41,297 bases of DNA from a virus, in IMG/VR virus record IMGVR_UViG_3300034520_000142, positions 1 to 41,297 of that record, one strand, 5' to 3'. A program made the position numbers and the translations under genes. A model generated the notes under the pieces. That model saw only the letters and a program-made list of their open reading frames with translations. It searched no databases and was not told the origin of the DNA. Every line of letters starts with the position of its first letter. The stretch's first letter is position 1. Below are positions 19,995 to 28,828 of the stretch, piece by piece.

Positions 19995-22900
19995 TTATTT
20001 CTTCTGAGTATTAAATAAAAATCTACGCCATTCAAATTCTTTGTTGTATTGTTCAGACATCCAGTACTCCATAAGATAGGCGAAGTTTTGTCGTAGGCCC
20101 TTGGTTGGAAGCCTCCACCAATATTCAGCTGCAGTATATGATGCTTTAGCAAGGTTTTGTAATCTTTCTGGCAGTGCTTTATCACTATCCTCAAACGCCT
20201 TATACATATAATTAACAACATTGGCTACTGATTGATACGCCCCAACCGCAGGAGAAAACTGGTAATTTTCATACCCACTAAAGATACCAAAGAAGTCCCT
20301 TAATAGAACCCATGTGCCCATATAGTATCCAAATGTATTCTTAGCTGCCCACTTAGCCCAAGTCCACCATTCTGCCTCATCGTCCCAAGGGTCTTCATCG
20401 TTGGGGCCTCCCTGACGCATCCAAGTTAAAGCCATCGCTGGTACAACTAGCCCCCACAACAGAAATGCTGCAAACCTTGCCACGTCGCCTTTCTTAATCA
20501 AATGTTGCGTTTCAAGGTACGTCATATTGCGCAACGTGCCCATGAAAGAGTAGAACATAGAAAATAGTTGATCCAACTCAGATCCTCTTTGTTTGGTTAC
20601 AAGGTCTATAGCACGCCCAACGTTTTGAGTTTGTCTAATAACCATATCGGCATATTCTATGGCTCTTTCTTCGCTGAGTCCCTCTTCGATCTTCATGTTA
20701 TATGCCTCAAGCCAAACGGGTATAGTGACTGTGGCATCCATAAACCCTATAAAGTAAAATCCAGTTTCACGAATGCGATCCATAGTACCTGCTTGTATCA
20801 TCCTCTTCATTGTTGCTGCTACGTCACGATCCCACGATTGACGCCTAAACCTCATGAATGGCGATCTATCGTGCACAAACTTAACTTTCTCGTTCCAAGA
20901 TGTTGGATCGCTATAAAATGACATTATGGCGTGAGCCACACGAGCAGGGCCTATCATTACTGCGGCTGAAGAGTAGCCCATAATCTGAGCCAACGCAGGT
21001 GACATCCTTAAACCAAGCCCAACCATAGTTGCGCCCATTCTTGCTCTTCGTAACATTCGTTGCGTTGAAGTTAGGGCAGGGGCAAATCCTGACTGGATAT
21101 GATCCAACCACTTATCGAATTGTTCTATAGCATGCGGGCCCAATGCTCTCGTTATGGCACTTCTAATCTCTGGGTCATTTATAATGCGCCTAACGTCACG
21201 TATAGCACGTTTAAATGCCAGGTCTTCTGTGATATCAGCAATATGTTTAGCTAACACTGGTGTAACACTTAACATAACCTTAGCATCTTCACCCACAGTA
21301 GCAAGGCGTGGTTTGGCATATCCTGCGATCATCGACCGAGCACCAGAGATCATCCTGATATTGTCGTCCATGTTAGTGTTAGTAAAAAATTTATGGTGAG
21401 ATAGTCGTCTGTCATATGCTATAGGGTAATATCCTCCCTTTATCCACCCGTAAGGCGTCATCATTCCTGCAGGTTCTACTTTTTTAGGTCTTAGTCCAGT
21501 GACATCTACCATCAAAGCTTCAACTTCAGGCCAGTAAGATTCAAGAAGTTCTAAGATGTCACTGACAAAGCCCCAGTCAGCCTCAGTCATATTTTCATTG
21601 AGCCACGTTTCTATGGCTTGCTCGCTTAACCCATAGCCAGTGATTAAACGCTCTCTACCTTCCACATTTAGATAGTTTAGCGCTACAGCGAGCATATTGT
21701 CTTTGTTCATACGCTCACCAGGAATTAAAGACGTTTTAAGCCACTGTTTATGTAGTCGTCGTGATTCTTTATCTGGGTAGTGTTTATTAAATATTTCTGT
21801 TATTTTTTCAGCAGCCTCATATTGGCGCAACATAGCTTGGCCAGTGGCCCTTTCTAATGGGTTATATATAGCATCTCTGAATGCCCCGAAGTCTTCAAAG
21901 TTGTCAAGTATCTTAACAAGAAAATCAACTCTATTGTGGTCCATGATATGTTTGTTTAACCCATCTTTGAGCTTTTGCATCAAAGTTGGGTTCAACATTC
22001 CAGTTTTTTCGCCTTTATCTGTAGTAATGGAGTTTATCTGATCTAGTAAAGCTTGTTTTAGTTTATCGAATTCTTCTTGTCGTCCAGCCTCAAGGAACTT
22101 GTTTTCAAGCTTGCCAATGTGCTCTAAAGTTTTAACGGCATTTATAAGGTCATAAAACTCACCAACGGTCATCCGATCTACAGGTTTTCGAGCAACAGAA
22201 TTAATTACATCTTCGGGGAAATCTACCTCTTCACCCAAAGCTTTTCGTTCTTCGATGTATTGTCTTAGTTCATCACGAATAGCTAGCTCTTCTTTTGTTA
22301 TACGTTGGGCATCAACAGAATCTATAAGGCTGTCGATAGCATCAAGCATTTTGATAGGAAGACCGTAAGTTTTTCTGCCTCTATTTTTGTACTTCCTAAT
22401 AAGATGTATGCCTTGCCTAACTTGCTCTCTGACTTCAATGGCTTCACATGCCAGGGCAAAGTTCTGAGCTTGCAAGTCTTTGTAGTAGACTGCCGCTTCA
22501 TATTCACCATCAAGTATTGCCTGCTCATATTTGCGTGCGTATTTGGCTTCCTGGGCAAAGTACCTTGCGGGGGAGACGTCGCTTACCACATTCTGCAGGA
22601 TGAGTAGCTTAGCATTGGCACGCATTATTTGAGCTCTTTTTGTTGAAGCTTCGACCAGGTTTTGTTTTGTAGTTCTACCATCTAAGATCAACGATTCAAG
22701 TATTAAAGATGCTAGCATATCGTCATTGTGGATTGCTTTTTCAGCTATCTCTCGAAGGCCGTCGCCGAAAGCACCTGACTGTATCTCTCTATTTAAGTTG
22801 TCTTGATATGCTCGTCTTATTACATCTGCAATAGGTAATGCTGTGGCAAGCTCAGTATACATTTCATTGATATCAGCAAAGCCAAACATAGACACAGCAT

Positions 22901-25900
22901 CACTAAGAGAGATGTTGCCTCCTTCGGTTTTGTACATGTTTCTAAATACTTTGAGGCCTTCTTCGCCGAAGACATCAAGTATCTCTTGCCTTGAAAAGCT
23001 AAACCTAGACTTAGGCCGTCTCATCACTGATATCATTTGATATACGGGCTGAGACCTTATCATATCGCTAACTTCTTTTTTGATTTGTTTGCGCCTGTCA
23101 CCTAAAGTGTTTTGTAACCTATCTACAAGAGGCTTAACTCCTTCCTTGACAAGCGAAGAATGTTGTTCGTTAATGGCTTTTTTGACAAGCTTACCCAATG
23201 TTTCTAAATCGTCAGTGCTAATACCAGCCTGCTCAGCAACCTCCATTATCCTATCTAAGTGTTGCCGTTGCATGACAGCATCTGCTTCGTCCTCAAGTAG
23301 AATCCATCTATCAAAGACACTTCTTACTTCATCCGACAATTCAACACCTAAAGCTGCAATATCACGATATATGTCAAGCAACCAACGTTTAATCTTTTCA
23401 AATACCGTAAGCACTTCAGGTGTGGGAGCTTTACCTTCCATGAAATAGGTTTCAATACCTTTAGCTATTTGTTCTTTTTGCTCAACAGTTAGTTCTTTTT
23501 CTGCTCCAACCCAATTACGAAGGACAGCAAGATCACGTGCACCTGCCTCTGATATTGTTCCCATCGCCTCAGCACGAAGTAATTGTTCTAAGGCAAAGTG
23601 ACCAGTGAACTCATGAATAGCTGTCGATAAATCGGCATCTTTGAAAATTCTTATAATTGCTTTGCCAGAATCTTGATCGAACCAAATGCCACCCTTGGGG
23701 TCTTGTTTAAATTTAACGTTAGCTTCTCCACTTTCATCACGAACTATTGTGAGATTGTTAAGTATCGCCTGTGGGTCTTCTCCTGTATATTTAGCAACAG
23801 TAGTAAGTATCCTGGCATTAACATCAGCAATTGCTTCTGCTTGTTCTAAATCAAGCCCAGTATCAATCAATTTTATTCTTATGTTTTCTTGTAAATTTCT
23901 TAATGACCTAGCCCTAGCATCAAGGTCTTCTGTAAATGCATCTATCTCACGTTCTAACCTTACCTTGGCTTCTTCTACTTCCCTTTCTGTTATCCCTGAC
24001 TCACTGTATGCAATATCTTTAGCTAACCCTTCGTGTAATTCTGTACCAGCTATCCTTGAAGCATAGATTTCTGTGGGAATAGCCATCTTAGCTCCATCGT
24101 CTTCCAAGGCTTCAAGAAATTCTCTTTCGGTGTTGAGATCTCTTTGGGTTGACAAGACATTCGACTCATCAACTGCTCGTTTGTATTCGTTTCCCACACC
24201 AAGGTCAGCTGCTGCTTCTTCAGGGTCAACGCCTTGCTCTTGCCAGAAGGTCTGCCACCGCCTGACGGGGATATAAACATTTGCTCTTGGGGTGCCTTCG
24301 ACCATGTCTCTAATATTATTTTCATACGTAGATGGAGAACGTTCCTTGGTCTTGGATTCTTTCACCAAATCATTAAGTTCTTCGAATATTTCACGACTTT
24401 GATTGTATTCATCAAGACGCACTTTGGTTTCTATCGCACGACCGCCCAACCCAAGCATATTCCACAAACCAAAGGAGTAGAAGGCCATTTTTGCTTCTTC
24501 CAAAGGACCTGAAAATTCTTCGGTGAAACCTGGTAAAGCAAAAGGCTGGCCTGAAGTATACATAAGATATCTTTTGGCAAGAGCGCCAACTGACCCTTGC
24601 AAAAATTCTTCTGCCATTTCATTCGTAAGATCAAAGGCCGCCCTTGCTGCTTGTCTTGAAAACAATCTCCAATAAGAAGTATTTAAAAGATTGGATGCTA
24701 TAGCAGTCGTTGACGCAGTTTTATACATGGGCCTAAACCATCTTAGAGGCACCCAAGAAGCTGCAAGACTTAACTGCATATATTCTATTGGTGCTTGAAT
24801 CCAACTAGCAATAAAAGCAGTTTTAGCCATATCACTTGGGTCAAGACCTTGCCCATAAAGGTCTCTTTCTGCCTCCATATCTCTATAATTCCCTGACATC
24901 TCGGCAAGCTGCATTGCACGCATCATGCCGTATCTTTGAGACCATTGAGCTATATGTCTTGCTGCCTCACCTCTAACAGCCGTTTCAGCGGAAAGAAGCA
25001 CTCCCGTTCCAGCTGCTGTTCCAACTCCTGCTGCTGCTCCTACGCCAAGCCCAGCAAGCAACATCCACGTAGCTTGCCCTGCTGCTGTGGAAGTCCAGGT
25101 ATACAATTGTCCTGCATATTGAGCTGCACCATGTAAAAGCTTGCCAAAGAAGCCTTTATCTCGATACCAATCTACATAATAAGGGTCTTGTTCGATGGTT
25201 TCTCTATATCTTTTCCAATCGAGCATTCTTTCTTCAATATCTATGCCTTGGGTATAAGCCCATACATCTCTAACGTCAGGAAGCAAGGCTAACCATTTAG
25301 TCATATTTTCTTGTTGAGCTATATAGCGTGCATGTAGTTCACTCTCACGTGTAGAAGCTGCTCCGTGCCTAAACGTGGTAAATATCTCTTTTGCCACTCT
25401 AGCTGGGCCTGCATCGACAGGTTCCCAGGTGCCTGCACGGGCACTTCTTTCATGAATACGTTTTCTTTCTTGAGTGCTCCTTGAAAACGCAGGCCTGCGT
25501 TCTGTTAACTTTCTGTCTGATATAACAGGGATAAATGACCTTGATAGGGTTGCTTCTGTTTGTTTTATGTTGTCTAGGTCATCTCTTACGATGCCCATAC
25601 GATATACTTCTCTGGCCAAAATACTTGCCATTTTAGGGGCAGACAAAATAAACGAATCCCAATCATAATCATCGGGGGTTAAAGTCTCACCACGTTTTTC
25701 TACTTCGTCACGCACTTCAGGGAGATTAATTATTGTGGCCATAGTGTAACCATATTCATCGGCCATTTTTTGGTAATGAGCGAACTGATCAGGGTTCATG
25801 TGCCCAAAGGTTGTGTATGCATCTATAAGTGGTTGTTTTGGCATATATGGTTGTTGCTTCCTTTGTTGTAAAATCAAAGAAGCAGCTGCTATATTATTAG

Positions 25901-25973
25901 CAATGTCTGAAGGGATATTAACTCCCTGTATGTTCTGTTCTTCTTCTTCTTCAAACCACAATTTCTCTGCCAT
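19995..25973 (-). CDS. Giant internal virion / ejection polyprotein, 1992 aa
   Basis: Longest gene of the phage, placed where T7-type podoviruses keep gp16-like ejection proteins. The sequence is mainly helical with a hydrophobic stretch near residue 310 (WMLLAGLGVGAAAGVGTAAG) and another near the C-terminus (AAFLLWGLVVPAMALTWM). At 787-792 there is HEFTGH within DLSTAIHEFTGHFALEQLL, in a region otherwise like phage polyvalent-protein zincin domains (then KRWLLDIYRDIAALGVELS). The motif is HExxxH, one residue longer than the catalytic HExxH, so activity is doubtful. The C-terminal ~350 residues resemble conserved ejection-protein ends. It likely enters the host with the DNA and may form an ejection channel. 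Confidence 0.85.
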   Translation of the reverse strand: MAEKLWFEEEEEQNIQGVNIPSDIANNIAAASLILQQRKQQPYMPKQPLIDAYTTFGHMNPDQFAHYQKMADEYGYTMATIINLPEVRDEVEKRGETLTPDDYDWDSFILSAPKMASILAREVYRMGIVRDDLDNIKQTEATLSRSFIPVISDRKLTERRPAFSRSTQERKRIHERSARAGTWEPVDAGPARVAKEIFTTFRHGAASTRESELHARYIAQQENMTKWLALLPDVRDVWAYTQGIDIEERMLDWKRYRETIEQDPYYVDWYRDKGFFGKLLHGAAQYAGQLYTWTSTAAGQATWMLLAGLGVGAAAGVGTAAGTGVLLSAETAVRGEAARHIAQWSQRYGMMRAMQLAEMSGNYRDMEAERDLYGQGLDPSDMAKTAFIASWIQAPIEYMQLSLAASWVPLRWFRPMYKTASTTAIASNLLNTSYWRLFSRQAARAAFDLTNEMAEEFLQGSVGALAKRYLMYTSGQPFALPGFTEEFSGPLEEAKMAFYSFGLWNMLGLGGRAIETKVRLDEYNQSREIFEELNDLVKESKTKERSPSTYENNIRDMVEGTPRANVYIPVRRWQTFWQEQGVDPEEAAADLGVGNEYKRAVDESNVLSTQRDLNTEREFLEALEDDGAKMAIPTEIYASRIAGTELHEGLAKDIAYSESGITEREVEEAKVRLEREIDAFTEDLDARARSLRNLQENIRIKLIDTGLDLEQAEAIADVNARILTTVAKYTGEDPQAILNNLTIVRDESGEANVKFKQDPKGGIWFDQDSGKAIIRIFKDADLSTAIHEFTGHFALEQLLRAEAMGTISEAGARDLAVLRNWVGAEKELTVEQKEQIAKGIETYFMEGKAPTPEVLTVFEKIKRWLLDIYRDIAALGVELSDEVRSVFDRWILLEDEADAVMQRQHLDRIMEVAEQAGISTDDLETLGKLVKKAINEQHSSLVKEGVKPLVDRLQNTLGDRRKQIKKEVSDMIRSQPVYQMISVMRRPKSRFSFSRQEILDVFGEEGLKVFRNMYKTEGGNISLSDAVSMFGFADINEMYTELATALPIADVIRRAYQDNLNREIQSGAFGDGLREIAEKAIHNDDMLASLILESLILDGRTTKQNLVEASTKRAQIMRANAKLLILQNVVSDVSPARYFAQEAKYARKYEQAILDGEYEAAVYYKDLQAQNFALACEAIEVREQVRQGIHLIRKYKNRGRKTYGLPIKMLDAIDSLIDSVDAQRITKEELAIRDELRQYIEERKALGEEVDFPEDVINSVARKPVDRMTVGEFYDLINAVKTLEHIGKLENKFLEAGRQEEFDKLKQALLDQINSITTDKGEKTGMLNPTLMQKLKDGLNKHIMDHNRVDFLVKILDNFEDFGAFRDAIYNPLERATGQAMLRQYEAAEKITEIFNKHYPDKESRRLHKQWLKTSLIPGERMNKDNMLAVALNYLNVEGRERLITGYGLSEQAIETWLNENMTEADWGFVSDILELLESYWPEVEALMVDVTGLRPKKVEPAGMMTPYGWIKGGYYPIAYDRRLSHHKFFTNTNMDDNIRMISGARSMIAGYAKPRLATVGEDAKVMLSVTPVLAKHIADITEDLAFKRAIRDVRRIINDPEIRSAITRALGPHAIEQFDKWLDHIQSGFAPALTSTQRMLRRARMGATMVGLGLRMSPALAQIMGYSSAAVMIGPARVAHAIMSFYSDPTSWNEKVKFVHDRSPFMRFRRQSWDRDVAATMKRMIQAGTMDRIRETGFYFIGFMDATVTIPVWLEAYNMKIEEGLSEERAIEYADMVIRQTQNVGRAIDLVTKQRGSELDQLFSMFYSFMGTLRNMTYLETQHLIKKGDVARFAAFLLWGLVVPAMALTWMRQGGPNDEDPWDDEAEWWTWAKWAAKNTFGYYMGTWVLLRDFFGIFSGYENYQFSPAVGAYQSVANVVNYMYKAFEDSDKALPERLQNLAKASYTAAEYWWRLPTKGLRQNFAYLMEYWMSEQYNKEFEWRRFLFNTQKK

Positions 25974-27799
25974 CAGCGCTTTCTCCTATCAATAGGCATA
26001 CCACCAAGCACTTCCCATGCTGGAACCCATTCGCCATCCCTGTCCATATACCATTGCAAGCTGCCATCTGGAGCTTCTCTAAGTACGCCACCCATTCTAT
26101 ATATTTCATAACCTCTCAATTTGTTCTTTTGGAAGAAACCCTGAGATATCACTACTTCTTCCATCAACGCATCAGCAAGATCATAATATGTAGTTGGCTT
26201 TATTGAAGCTCGACCAGTAGTCCCAGCCATGGCATCAATATATTCAAGATATGCTTCCTTAAATTCAAGATAACTTCTCAGGCTTTCTGGTGACTTAAAG
26301 TATTTATTCTTAACATATGTATCTACATCAGAAGGAATGTTTCCACTATAGTCTGGATTAAGATATACATTTGAATTTTTCTGTACTACGTCTCTTATTA
26401 TTGACTCAACCTCAGGATTACTTAAGATACGTTTTTCTGCAGCCTCTTTTTTTGCAATAGCATCATATACGTCACTTGATAATCTTGGCAAAAGCGCTTC
26501 TGAAATATTATTATCATCCACAGCCCTATAAATAGAATCGTAAAGTCCTGGATGTACATCTCTTGTACGCCATGCTTGGTAAATTGTCTTCTGTTCTTCT
26601 TTTGTAAACCTTCCACCAAGAGCAGCAAATATTTCAGCTTCGCTTTTAAAGGCCTCTGGATGTTCGGGTGGCAATGTTACTCTCCATAAAATATAATCAA
26701 AATCCTTAAAACTCTGCCATCTGCCTACATCTGATTTCTCATAATTAGATCGTACTTGGTTTTGCAAGCTCAACTTATCTTTAGGATCTAAATTAGATTC
26801 TTCAATTATTTTGATAGCATCGGTCAAAGACCCAGCAGATGAAATTCTAACTACAATAGAATTTAAATAATTATCATAACGTTCTGCCTCAAACCTACGT
26901 TCATCAACATATACACCTTGCACATATGTAATAAGTTTGTTTTCCCTTTCCCCACTAAAGTTTTCTCTAATATATTCTAAAGCTTGTTCTTCATTGTTTA
27001 ACCCAAACTGCTGAAATATTTTGTACCCAGTTTCTTGGACAAATATAACTTCTTCTTTATCTTTAATAAAGCCTTCTATCTTAGTCTGGTTGGCAGTGCT
27101 TATCTTGTCTTTATTTTGTTCATAGTAATCTTTAGCAGCTTCAAGCTCATCGTTCGCCAATAAATTAGAAATAATACCACCATGGACATTGTTATTCCAT
27201 TCATCCATAACAAGCTTTACTGACTCTTCACCATAACTACCATAAATAGCCGTGACTATACGTTCTGCCTCTTGAGTAAAAGCAGCCATAGCTTCGGGGT
27301 CCCCTTTAGATGCTATAGCTGCTTCTGTGAGAGATGCAAGATTTGCATTAAGTTGTTGTACTCTAGCTTTTTGCATTTCAGCAGCTTCGTGTTTAGAAAT
27401 CTGGCTTTGATATGCTGGTAGTTGTCGTAACATTGATTGTATCAATACATTTCTTTGATTAGTGTTTTCTGCTTTAGCGGCAATTTCTTCAATTATTTTA
27501 TTATAGTCTTCACTAAATCTTTTATATACACCATCTGCATTTAACCCCTCTTGAAGCATATATCCATTCTCGCCATACAAAATATTAGTAACACGTTGCT
27601 GAGCTTCTACCGTAAGGTTTAAACCTTTGATCGCATCTCTTTCTTCTTGCATACGCTTGGCATGAGCTTCTAATTCTGCCCCAGCTTGGGACAATGCAGA
27701 TGCGATGCCCCCGCCAAAAGCTTCAGGCCCTGGGGCTGTAGCCGTTGGAGTTGGAGGAGTTTTTATTGTTTCTTGTGGGATTAATCTAGGTACTCTCAT
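25973..27799 (-). CDS. Internal virion protein, 608 aa
   Basis: Follows the T7 gp14-type protein and precedes the giant polyprotein, the place of a gp15-like ejection protein. It begins with a Pro/Thr-rich leader (PQETIKTPPTPTATAPGPEA), then a long run of helices with coiled-coil character (AGAELEAHAKRMQEERDAIK and KDKEEVIFVQETG). The C-terminus ends basic (GGMPIDRRKR). The stop overlaps the next gene's ATG as TGATG. Such proteins assemble with the capsid core and are ejected with DNA into the periplasm. Confidence 0.78.
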   Translation of the reverse strand: MRVPRLIPQETIKTPPTPTATAPGPEAFGGGIASALSQAGAELEAHAKRMQEERDAIKGLNLTVEAQQRVTNILYGENGYMLQEGLNADGVYKRFSEDYNKIIEEIAAKAENTNQRNVLIQSMLRQLPAYQSQISKHEAAEMQKARVQQLNANLASLTEAAIASKGDPEAMAAFTQEAERIVTAIYGSYGEESVKLVMDEWNNNVHGGIISNLLANDELEAAKDYYEQNKDKISTANQTKIEGFIKDKEEVIFVQETGYKIFQQFGLNNEEQALEYIRENFSGERENKLITYVQGVYVDERRFEAERYDNYLNSIVVRISSAGSLTDAIKIIEESNLDPKDKLSLQNQVRSNYEKSDVGRWQSFKDFDYILWRVTLPPEHPEAFKSEAEIFAALGGRFTKEEQKTIYQAWRTRDVHPGLYDSIYRAVDDNNISEALLPRLSSDVYDAIAKKEAAEKRILSNPEVESIIRDVVQKNSNVYLNPDYSGNIPSDVDTYVKNKYFKSPESLRSYLEFKEAYLEYIDAMAGTTGRASIKPTTYYDLADALMEEVVISQGFFQKNKLRGYEIYRMGGVLREAPDGSLQWYMDRDGEWVPAWEVLGGMPIDRRKR

Positions 27800-27801
27800 A
27801 A

Positions 27802-28359
27802 TTACCTACCTAAGGGCTGGCCCATCCAGTCCCATTTATCAGAAAAATTAGTAACAGCCGTTCCAAGGTGAGTTAACCCCCCTATAATCCCAGCAGTCCT
27901 TGCTTGTCTACCGGTGGCACGAGCTACATCTGCCTGATATCTTTCCATATTGGCACGATTACCATAGCCCCATTGGTCAAGCATGGCATTATATCTTATT
28001 GTGGCAGCGTCCTGTTCTATCGACCATTGCGTGCTAAGTAAAACGTCCAAGGGGCTTCCTGCATCAGGCACAAGACCAGCAGCACCAAAAGCAGCACGCT
28101 GAGCACCCTTTGTTAGTGCTCCTCTGAGCCTTAATTGTCTTTCTTCTTGTGCAGCTCTTTCTGCTGAGATAGCAGCCTTACTTTCTTCAATTTTGGCATT
28201 ATATTCTGCAGCTTTTGCTTGAGCCTCAGCACTTTGCTGAGCAGCTCTGCCAGCCATTACTGGAGCTGCCACAGACATAACTGTACCTAAACCACCAAGA
28301 AACGCAGGAACACTGCTAAAGGTTTTAGTTACCCAAGCAGTAAGTGCGTTAATGCACAT
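27802..28359 (-). CDS. T7 gp14-like internal virion protein, 185 aa
   Basis: Start at ATG 28359, 8 nt after AAGGAG. The sequence has the typical order: N-terminal membrane-like segment (AFLGGLGTVMSVAAPVMAGR), Ala-rich helix (AQAKAAEYNAKIEESKAAIS), a basic joint (RQLRLRGALTKGAQRAAFGA), then GLVPDAGSPLDVLL and a second helix. The motif R-A-A-F-G-A-x-G-x-x-x-x-x-G-S-P-L-D-V-L is common in the phage family at this spot. It probably inserts in the host outer membrane at ejection. Overlaps the upstream gene by 11 nt. Confidence 0.85.
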   Translation of the reverse strand: MCINALTAWVTKTFSSVPAFLGGLGTVMSVAAPVMAGRAAQQSAEAQAKAAEYNAKIEESKAAISAERAAQEERQLRLRGALTKGAQRAAFGAAGLVPDAGSPLDVLLSTQWSIEQDAATIRYNAMLDQWGYGNRANMERYQADVARATGRQARTAGIIGGLTHLGTAVTNFSDKWDWMGQPLGR

Positions 28360-28828
28360 CTCTATCACTCCTTACCCAAACCATCTTATAAAACTTGGCT
28401 GAAGGATCAATGCCAGGATAAACTTCTTCTAAAATTTTAAATCCAACCCATTCAAGCATTTTTATCACTTCAGTGTTTTTTGAATATATTATACACTCAA
28501 GCGCATTAAATCTACTTTGTAAATCCCTCATTATTTTCTTGAAATGCTTTAAAAATATAATGCCATATTCATTGATAAGGCTTGAGCATATGAGCCAAGG
28601 ATACGCTCGTTTAGTTAATTTAGATAACTCACGAAACCCAAATATCACTGCAATATGCCCATCTATAGTAACAGCATATACTTCGTCGGACATGTTTATA
28701 GATTGCATTAGTGCATCTTTATCTGCCGAGCCAAACAATGCATTTAACTCAGCAATATTACCAGGATGCGTTGATTCAATTATTTGGTCTACGTGGTACT
28801 CTTGGCATACTTCAGTTTTAATCTCCAT
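28349..28828 (-). CDS. T7 gp13-like / GNAT-fold protein, 159 aa
   Basis: Resembles DUF2833/gp13 proteins with a GNAT-like fold: strand VYAVTIDGHIAVIFGFRELS, then YPWLICSSLINEYGIIF, then IIYSKNTEVIKMLEWVGFKI, the closing N-x-x-x-I-x-(M/F)-L-E-x-(V/L)-G-F pattern. In T7, gp13 is required for particle production but is not a structural enzyme. An acetyl-CoA loop (Q/R-x-x-G-x-G/A) is not apparent, so catalysis is doubtful. Start ATG 28828 follows GAGGG by 8 nt. It sits between the nozzle gene and the gp14-like gene. Confidence 0.78.
   Translation of the reverse strand: MEIKTEVCQEYHVDQIIESTHPGNIAELNALFGSADKDALMQSINMSDEVYAVTIDGHIAVIFGFRELSKLTKRAYPWLICSSLINEYGIIFLKHFKKIMRDLQSRFNALECIIYSKNTEVIKMLEWVGFKILEEVYPGIDPSAKFYKMVWVRSDRDVH

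Noticed and set aside
23598-23615. Active zinc metalloprotease call for the polyprotein
   Set aside because: The spacing is HExxxH rather than HExxH, so I report the motif but not the activity.
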